Shown piece by piece: positions 1 to 7,775 of a stretch of 64,000 nucleotides of DNA. Where the stretch lies: contig QAKK01000004.1 in NCBI GenBank assembly GCA_003343845.1, forward strand, positions 19,735 to 83,734, written 5' to 3'. The notes under the pieces were generated by a model. It had not been told where the DNA came from. It did not search any database and saw only the letters and a program-made list of their open reading frames with translations. The position numbers and the translations under genes were made by a program. The DNA is from Oscillospiraceae bacterium (GTDB taxonomy: Bacteria; Bacillota; Clostridia; Oscillospirales; CAG-272). How positions within the stretch are numbered: position 1 is the first letter of the stretch; each line of letters begins with the position of its first letter.

Positions 1-875
1 AGCGTAGCGCGGTCTCGATCGCGCGCCGCCTGATCGACCCCCTGGCGGAGCTTGTCAAGATCGAGCCGCGCGCCATCGGCGTCGGACAGTACCAGCACGA
101 CATGAAGCCGCAGAAGCTGGATGCGGCGCTCGGCGGCGTGGTCGAGGACTGCGTCAACAGCGTCGGCGTGGAGCTGAACACGGCATCCTTTGCGCTGCTG
201 TCCTATGTCGCGGGCATTTCCGCTGCCTGTGCGAAGAATATTGTCAAGTACCGCGAGGCGCACGGCGCGTTTCGCAGCCGCGAGGAGCTGAAGCAGGTCT
301 CCCGCCTCGGCGACCGCGTGTTTGAGCAGTGCGCGGGATTCCTGTGCGTCAGCGGCGGGGAGGAGATCCTCGACAACACCGGCGTGCACCCCGAGTCCTA
401 CGCCGCCGCGCGCGGTCTGCTCGCCATGTTTGACTATACCGAGGACGACGTGCGCACACGCAGACTCGGCGACCTCTCGGCAAAACTCGCCCGCGCGGGC
501 GCGGACAAGGTTGCCGAGCGGCTGCACATCGGCGTGCCGACGCTCACGGACATCTGCGCGGAGCTGGAAAAGCCGGGGCGCGACATCCGCGAAAGCCTGC
601 AAAGGCCGGTGCTGCGCGCCGACGTCATGCAGTTCGAGGACCTCAAAGAGGGCATGGAGCTGACCGGCACGGTGCGCAACGTCGTGGATTTCGGCGCGTT
701 TGTGGACATCGGCGTACACCAGGACGGGCTTCTGCACATTTCCGAGATCACGGATCACTACATCAAGCACCCAAGCGAGGTGCTGTCGGTCGGCGATGTC
801 GTGCATGTCCGCATTAAGAGCGTCGATCCCGCCAAAAAGCGCATCGCGCTCACCATGAAGACTACCAAAGCGTAA
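1..875 (+). CDS. tex: Tex transcription accessory protein, 3' part
   Basis: The reading frame is already open at the window edge (codons in phase from base 3), so this is the C-terminal 290 residues of a protein usually about 710-780 aa long. The first visible residues read RSAVSIARRLIDPLAEL and IGVGQYQHD, the hallmark end of the Tex YqgF/RuvX-like nuclease fold. A helix-hairpin-helix segment follows (around IVKYREAHGAFRSREEL). The protein closes with an S1 RNA-binding domain (roughly bases 640-860: GTVRNVVDFGAFVDIGVH, DGLLHISEI, VKSVD-type core). Tex is a cytoplasmic nucleic-acid-binding protein linked to transcription and RNA turnover. No terminator is obvious after the stop codon; the next gene has its own promoter. 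Confidence 0.95.
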   Translation, partial: RSAVSIARRLIDPLAELVKIEPRAIGVGQYQHDMKPQKLDAALGGVVEDCVNSVGVELNTASFALLSYVAGISAACAKNIVKYREAHGAFRSREELKQVSRLGDRVFEQCAGFLCVSGGEEILDNTGVHPESYAAARGLLAMFDYTEDDVRTRRLGDLSAKLARAGADKVAERLHIGVPTLTDICAELEKPGRDIRESLQRPVLRADVMQFEDLKEGMELTGTVRNVVDFGAFVDIGVHQDGLLHISEITDHYIKHPSEVLSVGDVVHVRIKSVDPAKKRIALTMKTTKA

Positions 876-1007
876 ATTCTAATAAATTAGAACAAATTCG
901 GAATCCGTGCCGATCGGTGAACGCTGTGTGAAGACGGATTGTGCAGAGTACACAAAGGCGAATTTGAAAGTTTGGATAATCCACCACTATGCGCGGGGCG
1001 CTGTTTT

Positions 1008-1016
1008 TGGTATAAT
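1008..1016 (+). promoter_or_regulatory. extended -10 promoter of the ABC ATPase gene
   Basis: TGGTATAAT is a perfect extended -10 element (TGn-TATAAT). No good -35 hexamer lies 16-18 bp upstream, which is tolerable for extended -10 promoters. The transcript would begin near 1023 and carry a short leader containing the palindrome at 1033-1046. Confidence 0.6.
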
Positions 1017-1032
1017 AATCACGATAAAAATC

Positions 1033-1046
1033 CCTGCCGCGGCAGG
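1033..1046. repeat. 14-bp perfect palindrome in the leader
   Basis: CCTGCCGCGGCAGG is self-complementary over all 14 bases. It lies just after the -10 element and 4 bp before the ribosome binding site (cggagg, 1051-1056). It could be a repressor operator or a small RNA hairpin next to the SD. Its role is inferred from position only. Confidence 0.5.
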
Positions 1047-1066
1047 ATAACGGAGGACACACAAAT

Positions 1067-2179
1067 ATGGCAAGTCTTTCACTGAGACATATTTACAAGA
1101 AGTACCCCGGCGGCGTCACCGCCGTTTCGGACTTCAACCTCGAGATCAAGGATAAAGAATTCCTGATTTTCGTCGGACCTTCCGGATGCGGTAAGTCCAC
1201 CACGCTTCGTATGATCGCAGGTCTGGAGGAGATCACCGAGGGTGAGCTCTTCATCGACGACCGCCTCGTCAACGATGTCGCACCGAAGGACAGAGACATC
1301 GCGATGGTGTTCCAGAACTACGCTCTGTATCCGCACATGACCGTGTTTGAGAACATGGCATTCGGTCTGAAGCTCCGCAAGACCCCGAAGGAAGAGATCA
1401 AGCGCAGAGTTGAGGAAGCAGCCCGCATCCTGGACATCGCTCACCTGCTCGACAGAAAGCCGAAGGCTCTGTCCGGCGGTCAGAAGCAGCGTGTTGCACT
1501 CGGTCGTGCGATCGTCCGTTATCCGAAGGTCTTCCTGCTCGACGAGCCTCTGTCGAACCTCGACGCAAAGCTCCGTGCGCAGATGAGAACCGAGCTGACC
1601 AAGATCCACAAGAAAGTCGGCACCACGTTCATTTACGTTACGCATGACCAGGTTGAGGCTATGACGATGGCATCGCGCATCGTCGTCATGAAGGACGGTA
1701 TCATCCAGCAGGTTGATACGCCTCAAAGCCTGTATGACAACCCCTGCAATGTCTTCGTCGCAGGCTTCATCGGCACGCCCCAGATGAACTTCATCAACGG
1801 CACGCTTGAGAAGAAGGGCGAGGATGTGTACTTCAACTTCAGCGGCAACAGCATCAAGCTGCCCGCAGAGAAGGCTGCCAACCCGGCGATCAACGACTAT
1901 ATCGGCAAGGAAGTCATCGCAGGTCTGCGCCCCGAGTGCGTCCACGATGAGCCGATGTATCTGTCCAGCCTGTCCGACAGCGTGATCGATGTCAATGTTG
2001 AAGTCACCGAGCTGATGGGCGCGGAGATCTACCTCTATCTCGTCACCGGCGAGCAGAAGCTGATCGCACGCGTTTCCTCCCGCAGCCAGGCGAGAGCGGG
2101 CGACACCATCAAGGTTGCGCTTGACGTTTCGAGAATCCATCTGTTTGACAAGGATACCGAGCGCGCAATCCTGCACTGA
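1067..2179 (+). CDS. ugpC: CUT1-type sugar ABC transporter ATPase (UgpC/MsmK/MalK family)
   Basis: Cytoplasmic ATPase subunit, 370 aa, that powers import of oligosaccharides or glycerol-3-phosphate by CUT1 transporters. Visible motifs in order: Walker [17 protein letters not shown] (about residues 37-52), Q-loop [12 protein letters not shown], signature [14 protein letters not shown] (about 135-148), Walker [17 protein letters not shown], and the H-loop [11 protein letters not shown]. The C-terminal 130 residues form the TOBE/OB regulatory domain typical of MalK/UgpC. The start follows a cggagg SD. No binding protein or permease gene is nearby, and the gene has its own promoter and terminator. 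This fits a shared, multitask ATPase serving several permeases, as known for MsmK/MsmX. The sugar cannot be told. Confidence 0.93.
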   Translation: MASLSLRHIYKKYPGGVTAVSDFNLEIKDKEFLIFVGPSGCGKSTTLRMIAGLEEITEGELFIDDRLVNDVAPKDRDIAMVFQNYALYPHMTVFENMAFGLKLRKTPKEEIKRRVEEAARILDIAHLLDRKPKALSGGQKQRVALGRAIVRYPKVFLLDEPLSNLDAKLRAQMRTELTKIHKKVGTTFIYVTHDQVEAMTMASRIVVMKDGIIQQVDTPQSLYDNPCNVFVAGFIGTPQMNFINGTLEKKGEDVYFNFSGNSIKLPAEKAANPAINDYIGKEVIAGLRPECVHDEPMYLSSLSDSVIDVNVEVTELMGAEIYLYLVTGEQKLIARVSSRSQARAGDTIKVALDVSRIHLFDKDTERAILH

Positions 2180-2200
2180 GTTAAGATTATATGCAAAAAA

Positions 2201-2227
2201 GGGAGTTGCCCTGGCAACTCCTTTTTT
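2201..2227 (+). terminator. rho-independent terminator after ugpC-like gene
   Basis: GGAGTTGCC and GGCAACTCC form a 9-bp stem with a 2-nt loop, followed by six T residues. It begins 22 bp after the stop codon. Confidence 0.9.
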
Positions 2228-2410
2228 CATCCGGGCTTCGTATGGGCTTCGTAAATTCCGCATGGCTTCGCCCCACTCGCCGCCGAACTCGACGACCGTA
2301 AGGTCACCATCGTCCGACGTCTCCGGTGCGCCTCGCCCTGCGAAATTTCCGTGCGCCCGTTTCCCGGCAGATTTTCTTTTCATTTTTTCAAAAAAGGTTT
2401 GGAGGGACGC

Positions 2411-2437
2411 GGGGAACCTTTCCTCAAAAGGTTCTCC
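2411..2437. repeat. dispersed hairpin repeat, copy 1
   Basis: GGGGAACCTTT / AAAGGTTCTCC forms an 11-bp stem with one mismatch. The surrounding sequence (about 2395-2445) resembles that around 3743-3785: purine-rich lead-in, GGGGAAC arm, AAAG-rich loop, pyrimidine tail. The family looks like a REP-type intergenic repeat of this genome. The gap 2180-2459 otherwise holds only the ugpC terminator and three short GGCTTCG direct repeats near 2233-2270. Confidence 0.55.
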
Positions 2438-2459
2438 GTAACCCTTTCACATTCTAACT

Positions 2460-3254
2460 ATGAATTCATTCGGACGACACGCGGGGCGGGCAATGCTCAC
2501 CTGGCTTGCGGTTTATCTCGTCGGCGCGCTCTGCCTGCCGACGGCGGCGGGCGCGTTCAGCGCGCTCGGCTGCCTCGCCGCGACATGCTTTGTCGGGCGG
2601 GATGCGCCGCTCTGCGGCATCCCCGCAGAGAAGCGGCGATATTCCAAAATCGAATATGCCTGCACGCTCGGTCTGCTTGTCTCGGGGAGCGCGCTGCTCT
2701 CGTTTGTCGTAAGTCTTGTTCTGCGCCTCGGCGGCGCGGGGCAGACGGCTGCCGTCGGGCGGAGCAGCTTTCTCGGTGCGCTGGTCTTTTCCTGCCTTGT
2801 GCCCGCCGCCTTTGAGGAGCTGCTCCTGCGCGGACGTGTGCTCGGACTTCTGCTCGATGCGCGCGGAGGCGGTGTGTGGCTGTGCGCCGCGCTGTTTGCC
2901 CTGATGCACACCGATTTTGCAAGGCTGCCGTATGCGTTCTTCGCCGGCGTCGTGCTCTCGGCGCTCGTGTATCTCGGCGGCAATCTGTATGTCGGCATGT
3001 TGTTTCATTTTTTGAACAACCTTGCGTCGCTGGCGCTGTCCCGGCTGCCCGATGCGGCGGCATACGGTGCTGCGGCGCTGCTTGCGCTGCTGTTTTGCGG
3101 CTGTCTCGCCGCTTTGCGGAAAAAGCCGCTTTTTGCCGACGCAAAAATGCTGCTCGGCGCGGTGCGCGCAGGCGAATTTGTGCGCATGCTCGACCCTGCC
3201 GTGTGGCTGTACGCGGCGGCGGCGCTGACGCTCTGCGTGCTGCATCTTTTTTAG
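2460..3254 (+). CDS. CPBP family intramembrane metalloprotease
   Basis: Polytopic membrane protein, 264 aa, with about seven hydrophobic segments. It carries the CPBP (Abi, Rce1-like) motifs: EELLLRGRVLG (the EExxxR glutamate pair and arginine, near residues 119-125), a second motif with histidine in LMHTDFARLPYAFFAG, and a third histidine motif in FHFLNN. These residues form the membrane-embedded metal site. Family members process prenylated or peptide substrates or confer bacteriocin self-immunity; the substrate here is unknown. The first ATG has no good SD, and the ATG at 2493 (MLTWL) with ggggcggg upstream is an alternative start. The next gene, tadA, begins 9 bp after the stop codon, so the two are probably co-transcribed. 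Confidence 0.85.
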   Translation: MNSFGRHAGRAMLTWLAVYLVGALCLPTAAGAFSALGCLAATCFVGRDAPLCGIPAEKRRYSKIEYACTLGLLVSGSALLSFVVSLVLRLGGAGQTAAVGRSSFLGALVFSCLVPAAFEELLLRGRVLGLLLDARGGGVWLCAALFALMHTDFARLPYAFFAGVVLSALVYLGGNLYVGMLFHFLNNLASLALSRLPDAAAYGAAALLALLFCGCLAALRKKPLFADAKMLLGAVRAGEFVRMLDPAVWLYAAAALTLCVLHLF

Positions 3255-3263
3255 GAGAAAAAT

Positions 3264-3707
3264 ATGGACGATCTGGATTTTATGCATGAGGCGATTGCCG
3301 AAGCGCGCCTCGCGGCGGCGGATGATGAGGTGCCGGTCGGCGCTCTCATCGTGCGGGACGGCGAAATCATCGCCCGCGCGCACAACACCCGCGAACGGGA
3401 TAAAAACGCGCTTCGCCACGCCGAGTGCGCCGCCATCGACGCGGCGTGCCGCGCGCTCGGCGGCTGGCGGCTGCCGGGGTGTACGCTTTACGCCACGATG
3501 GAGCCCTGCCCGATGTGCGCGGGCGCGGTCGTCAATTCGCGCATTGTCCGCGTCGTGTACGGCGCGCATGACAGGCGCGCGGGCGCGTTCGGCAGCGTGC
3601 TTGACCTCAATGCCTACCCTCTCAACCACAAACCGGAGGTAGTCGGCGGCGTGTGCGAGGATGAATGCGTGGCGCTGTTGCAGGAGTTTTTCAGGCGGAA
3701 ACGGTAA
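3264..3707 (+). CDS. tadA: tRNA-specific adenosine deaminase
   Basis: Cytoplasmic zinc deaminase, 147 aa, that converts adenosine 34 to inosine in the wobble position of tRNA-Arg(ACG). The active-site pattern is intact: HAECAAIDAA supplies the zinc-binding His and proton-shuttle Glu, and PCPMCAGAVVNSRI supplies the two zinc-binding Cys. The length is standard for TadA. The SD aggag overlaps the stop region of the CPBP gene, suggesting a small operon. The gene is essential in most bacteria. Confidence 0.95.
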   Translation: MDDLDFMHEAIAEARLAAADDEVPVGALIVRDGEIIARAHNTRERDKNALRHAECAAIDAACRALGGWRLPGCTLYATMEPCPMCAGAVVNSRIVRVVYGAHDRRAGAFGSVLDLNAYPLNHKPEVVGGVCEDECVALLQEFFRRKR

Positions 3708-3750
3708 AGCCGCTTGTATCATTTGTATATGAAAGTTTTTGAAGGGTGCA

Positions 3751-3778
3751 GGGGAACTTTTTTCTGAAAAAGTTCCCC
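3751..3778. repeat. dispersed hairpin repeat, copy 2
   Basis: GGGGAACTTTTT and AAAAAGTTCCCC form a perfect 12-bp stem with a short loop, in the 97-bp gap between tadA and dinB. It resembles the copy at 2411-2437 in arm sequence and flanks. It could also act as a weak terminator or attenuator because it lies 13 bp upstream of the dinB SD. Confidence 0.6.
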
Positions 3779-3804
3779 TTCGTTCCCCCGCAGGAGGTGA
3801 GACC

Positions 3805-5013
3805 ATGGCGGACAGAGTGGTGCTGCATTCGGATCTGAATGCTTTTTTTGCGTCGGTCGAGACAGTGCTGAACCCCGCCTTGCGAAACGTTCCGATGGCG
3901 GTCTGCGGCGAACCCGAGAAACGCCACGGCATCATCCTCGCCAAAAACGAGCTTGCCAAGCGGCAGGGCGTCGCCACGGCGGAGACGATCTATCAGGCGC
4001 AGAAGAAATGCCCGAACCTCGTGCTCGTGCGCCCGCACCATGACCTCTACGTGCGCTATTCGCGCGAGGTCAACGCCATCTACCGCGAGTACACCGACCT
4101 TGTCGAGCCGTTCGGCATCGATGAGAGCTGGCTGGACGTGACCGGCTCGCAGAAGCTGTTCGGGAGCGGGGAGAACATCGCCAATACCCTGCGTGAGCGC
4201 ATCCGCCGCGAGACCGGGCTGACCGTCTCGGTCGGCGTCTCCTTCAATAAGACCATTGCCAAGCTCGGCAGCGACCTCAAAAAGCCGGATGCCGTCACCG
4301 TGATCGACCGCGCACACTTCCGCGAGATCGTATGGCCACTGCCGGTCGGCGCGCTCCTGTATGTCGGCAAGAGCGCCATGCAGGTCTTCCGCGACCTGCG
4401 CATCACCACCATCGGCGCATTGGCACAGAGCAGCCCGGAGCTGCTCGCCTACAAGCTCGGCAAGCTCGGTACGCAGCTGCATGCCTACGCCAACGGCGAG
4501 GACGACGAGCCGGTGCGAAGCGCCTACGAGAAGCGCGAGGTCAAGAGCGTCGGCAACGGCATGACCTTCTCGCACGACCTCTACGGCATGGAGGAGATCC
4601 TGGTCGGATTGGACGCGGTCTGCGACCTCGCCGCCGCGCGCATGCGCGCAAAGGGCGTGAAATGCACCGGCGTGCAGCTGGCGATCAAGGATGAGAATTT
4701 CGTCACCAACCAGCGGCAGAAGCAGTTGTCTCTGCCGACCAATCTCGCCCGCGAACTGCGCGAGGCGTCTGCCGCACTTCTGCGCGAGACTTGGAATCCG
4801 CGGCTCGGCATCCGTTCGCTCACGGTCACCGGCATCGGACTTGTCCCCGAGGGGGCGGCGGAGCAGATCGGCTTTTTTGACGATCCGACCGAGAATCTCC
4901 GCGCCGATCGACGCGAGCGCGCGGTGGACGACATCCGCAAAAAATTCGGCAAGGGCGCGATTCAGAGCGGCGGCGTTCTCGCCAGCGATATCGGCATCGA
5001 CAAGGAACGCTGA
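3805..5013 (+). CDS. dinB: DNA polymerase IV (Y-family)
   Basis: Translesion DNA polymerase, 402 aa. Conserved features: the catalytic carboxylates in VVLHSDLNAFFASVE (first metal site) and the FGIDESWLDVTGS block (catalytic DE pair), the finger region GIILAKNELAKRQGV, the HhH region after KLGSDLKKPDAVTV, and a C-terminal little-finger domain. The start at 3805 was chosen because aggaggtga (3792-3800) is an ideal SD five bases upstream; an in-frame ATG further up would place the repeat at 3751-3778 inside the protein. The end lacks a visible beta-clamp-binding QLxLF-type peptide, so its clamp contact is unclear. Confidence 0.94.
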   Translation: MADRVVLHSDLNAFFASVETVLNPALRNVPMAVCGEPEKRHGIILAKNELAKRQGVATAETIYQAQKKCPNLVLVRPHHDLYVRYSREVNAIYREYTDLVEPFGIDESWLDVTGSQKLFGSGENIANTLRERIRRETGLTVSVGVSFNKTIAKLGSDLKKPDAVTVIDRAHFREIVWPLPVGALLYVGKSAMQVFRDLRITTIGALAQSSPELLAYKLGKLGTQLHAYANGEDDEPVRSAYEKREVKSVGNGMTFSHDLYGMEEILVGLDAVCDLAAARMRAKGVKCTGVQLAIKDENFVTNQRQKQLSLPTNLARELREASAALLRETWNPRLGIRSLTVTGIGLVPEGAAEQIGFFDDPTENLRADRRERAVDDIRKKFGKGAIQSGGVLASDIGIDKER

Positions 5014-5051
5014 CTTTCCGCAATTTGCATGCACAAATTTTAAAAAACCTC

Positions 5052-5080
5052 TTCCTTTTTGCCGAAAAATCATGTATACT
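5052..5080 (+). promoter_or_regulatory. possible promoter of the exported-protein/SpoIID pair
   Basis: TTCCTT and TATACT are 17 bp apart, 34 bp before the start codon at 5114. The -35 match is poor, so this is a weak call based mainly on the -10 element and position. Confidence 0.35.
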
Positions 5081-5113
5081 ATACGATGATATTTTGATGA
5101 GGAGGTCTGCCGT

Positions 5114-5689
5114 ATGAAAAGATGGGCAATCTGGCTTGCTGCACTGCTGCTTGCTGCCACGCTCGCGCTGGGCGCGGTCGTTTTTGCCGCACAGGCGTAT
5201 TCCTCGGCGGACGATCCGTTGATTTCACTCAGCTATATCAACGACGTACTGCTCCCGCAGATTGTGGAGCTGATTCAGAAGAACAACCGCGGCGAGGACA
5301 TCGGCGGTGCCGTTGCCACTACGCCCGCGGAGACCACCGTGACCGAGCCGCCTGTCGAATACCCGGACGGCACCGAACATACCGACGGCTACTATGCAGT
5401 CGTGCAGGTGGGCGCGGGCGAGACGCTTTATGCCTCGGTGCATGCCTGCGAGGTCATCGTCCGTGCGGGCGATACGGCAGTGGTGTCCCCCTTTACCGTC
5501 AAGTATGAGGAGCAGGGACTGTCGGATACCACGGAGGGCAAAGAACTTTACAACGGGGAGAGCGTCCCGAAGAATCACACAATTCTGATTCCGCGCGACG
5601 ACGGTCGCGGCATCTCGGTCGGTGAGGGCGGCGCGTGGCTGATGGTGCGCGGCGACTACCGCATTGTTGAGACGCCGGCGGTGTCCTAA
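5114..5689 (+). CDS. membrane-anchored exported protein, function unknown
   Basis: 191 aa. An N-terminal hydrophobic segment (residues about 5-27, WAIWLAALLLAATLALGAVV) acts as signal or anchor, followed by the SSADDPLISLSYINDVLLPQI segment and a Thr/Pro/Glu-rich linker. A C-terminal beta-rich domain (about 95-185) contains NHTILIPRDDGRGI. I recall proteins with this DDPLISLSY / LIPRDDGRG pattern as very common but uncharacterised in Clostridia. Placement 73 bp upstream of a SpoIID-domain gene suggests a shared envelope or sporulation-related role, which is inference. The intergenic bases 5690-5722 contain three tgtccga/atccga-like direct repeats. Confidence 0.7.
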   Translation: MKRWAIWLAALLLAATLALGAVVFAAQAYSSADDPLISLSYINDVLLPQIVELIQKNNRGEDIGGAVATTPAETTVTEPPVEYPDGTEHTDGYYAVVQVGAGETLYASVHACEVIVRAGDTAVVSPFTVKYEEQGLSDTTEGKELYNGESVPKNHTILIPRDDGRGISVGEGGAWLMVRGDYRIVETPAVS

Positions 5690-5762
5690 GCATCCGAGAC
5701 GTCCGAAATGTCCGAGGCGGCTGAATAATCCTTTGGCAAATCTATCGGAAGGAGGATCTGCG

Positions 5763-7736
5763 ATGAAACATAGCATCTGGGTCAAGATCATGGTGTGGGT
5801 ACTGGTTGTCCTTATGGCGGGCAGCTGTGCGGTCCTTGCACTGCAATTACTGGTCGGCGCGGCTGAACCGGCGCCCGAAGCACCCGACTACGTCACTGCC
5901 GGACTTATGTACGGCAGCGACGTGACCGTCGGTTTTGAGACGGTCAGCACCGTGGGCTTTTGCGTCTCGGCTGCCGACATCGACGCAGATGAACCTCTTA
6001 CCGAACTCTATACGATCGAGAACAAGAAAATTTCCGTGGTGTGCGACGACAGTCTTTCAAAATCGGCGTACACCTATTCTATTTTGAAGGGGAACAAGAA
6101 CTGCGCGATCGGCGGCTATCACCTCGAGGTTCACGAGAATTTTGACACCTTGGAGGATGCCGAGGATATGCTCGACCGCATCCGCGCGGGGCTTGCGGAT
6201 GAGGGCAGCGACATGCAGGCGTTCCTCGCTTATATCAACGGCGTGTACAAGGTGCGCCTCGGCAATTTTGCCGCGCGCCCCGGTGTCGCCGAGCATGCGG
6301 CGACCATCCCGAAACTGAAGACCGAGATCACCATGGTTGCGGCGCTCCCGTCCGACACCGGCGTGTCGGTGGTCGATCCCGCGACCGACGAGATCCTGTT
6401 TGAATTTGACGACGGCGGCAGAACCGCACTGGCACTCACTGCGCTGCCGAAGAACGGCGAAAAACAGTATCTGCGCACCCCGGCAAAGCGCCTGTATGAC
6501 GGCGCGTTTGTCTATTCGCGCTACAAGACCGCAGAGGTGGACGGCGTGCAGCTGGTCAATCTCCTGCCGCTTGAGGATTACATCGCGGGTGTTGTGCCCT
6601 ATGAGATCAGCCCGACCTGGGACTATGAGGCGCTCCGCGCCTTTGCCATCACGGTGCGCAGCTATACAACGCGCAACCGCCGCCGCCACCGGGACTATGG
6701 CTTTGACGTCTGCAACACGACGCATTGCCAGGTCTATCGCGGCATCGGCTCGGCAAACGATAATGTCTATGCGGCGGTCGCCGCAACCGAAGGCATGGTG
6801 CTGACCTATGAGGGGGCGATCGTCCCGGCGTACTATTCGTCCTCCACCGGCGGCTACACTGCGGGCGGCAACGATACCTGGGGTGGCAGTGAGGCGGCAT
6901 ACCTCACCCCGACCTACACGCCGTGGGAGCGCTACAGTGAATATGCAAACGGGCTCTGGTCGGTCGAGGTGGACGCTGCCGAGCTTGCCGCACATCTGCG
7001 CGGCAAGGGGTACACCGCGCTCACCGGGCGGCGCATCACCGATATTCAGATCAATTCCTTCTCGGGCGACAGTCCCTATGTCTATTCCATCACCTACACC
7101 GATTCGGACGGCAACAGCCTGACGATCAGCCGCTGCGACAAGGTGCGCACCAGCATCTCGAAGTATGTCAACAGCGCAAACTTCGTGGTCGGGCGCGGCA
7201 GCGTGACCCGCAGCTATGAAAAGGTGGTCTCGATCAAGCCGGACAGTCCGCTCAGCTTCACGACGGGCGGCTATCTGCCGCTGACCGCTGCTGACGGTAC
7301 GGCGGACGGCAGCTTTTCGGTGCTGACCGCCACGGAAAAGCAGACGGCGGCGGAATCCGCCCTTACCGTGCTGACCGGCGACGGCGAGACGACCGTCGCG
7401 GCGGGGGATACCCGCGTGGCAACGGGGGACAGCCTTGTTTATGCAAGCATCGGGGGCACGCCCGGCGTCGTTCTCGAACAGGTCACCGAGACGCTGACCG
7501 CCGAGGACCCGGAGAACTTCATTTTCGCAGGCAAGGGCTGGGGACACGGCGTCGGCATCAGCCAGTACGGCACAAAGGATCTCGCCGATGCGGGCGTGCC
7601 GGCCGAGCAGATCCTCGCGCTTTACTTCCCGAAAGCCACGCTCTGCGACTACCGCACCATGCAGCCGACAGACAGCACGACGCAGACGGACGATGCCGGT
7701 GACATGCCCACCGCCGACGGCGAGAGCGAAGAATAA
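5763..7736 (+). CDS. spoIID-like: SpoIID/LytB-domain protein
   Basis: 657 aa with an N-terminal membrane anchor (about residues 8-30). The SpoIID domain is clear: LPLEDYIAGVVPYEISPTW (the Glu in YEIS aligns with the catalytic Glu of SpoIID), LRAFAITVRSYTTRN, CNTTHCQVYRG, YYSSSTGGYTAGGNDTWGG, and the closing block GKGWGHGVGISQYGTKDLA plus ILALYFPKA. SpoIID is a lytic transglycosylase that trims peptidoglycan during engulfment. This protein is almost twice as long as B. subtilis SpoIID (about 340 aa), with extra N-terminal sequence (30-280) of possible SPOR-like glycan-binding type and an insertion before the last block. The start at 5763 has an ideal ggagg SD; a longer frame lacks one. SpoIID itself or a vegetative paralogue cannot be separated here. 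Confidence 0.85.
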   Translation: MKHSIWVKIMVWVLVVLMAGSCAVLALQLLVGAAEPAPEAPDYVTAGLMYGSDVTVGFETVSTVGFCVSAADIDADEPLTELYTIENKKISVVCDDSLSKSAYTYSILKGNKNCAIGGYHLEVHENFDTLEDAEDMLDRIRAGLADEGSDMQAFLAYINGVYKVRLGNFAARPGVAEHAATIPKLKTEITMVAALPSDTGVSVVDPATDEILFEFDDGGRTALALTALPKNGEKQYLRTPAKRLYDGAFVYSRYKTAEVDGVQLVNLLPLEDYIAGVVPYEISPTWDYEALRAFAITVRSYTTRNRRRHRDYGFDVCNTTHCQVYRGIGSANDNVYAAVAATEGMVLTYEGAIVPAYYSSSTGGYTAGGNDTWGGSEAAYLTPTYTPWERYSEYANGLWSVEVDAAELAAHLRGKGYTALTGRRITDIQINSFSGDSPYVYSITYTDSDGNSLTISRCDKVRTSISKYVNSANFVVGRGSVTRSYEKVVSIKPDSPLSFTTGGYLPLTAADGTADGSFSVLTATEKQTAAESALTVLTGDGETTVAAGDTRVATGDSLVYASIGGTPGVVLEQVTETLTAEDPENFIFAGKGWGHGVGISQYGTKDLADAGVPAEQILALYFPKATLCDYRTMQPTDSTTQTDDAGDMPTADGESEE

Positions 7737-7740
7737 ACGA

Positions 7741-7770
7741 AAAATGCCACCCGCACGGGTGGCATTTTTG
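7741..7770. terminator. bidirectional terminator between spoIID-like and pfk
   Basis: AAAAATGCCACCCG / CGGGTGGCATTTTT forms a stem flanked by A and T runs, so it can end transcription from both convergent genes. Confidence 0.9.
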
Positions 7771-7775
7771 TATGT

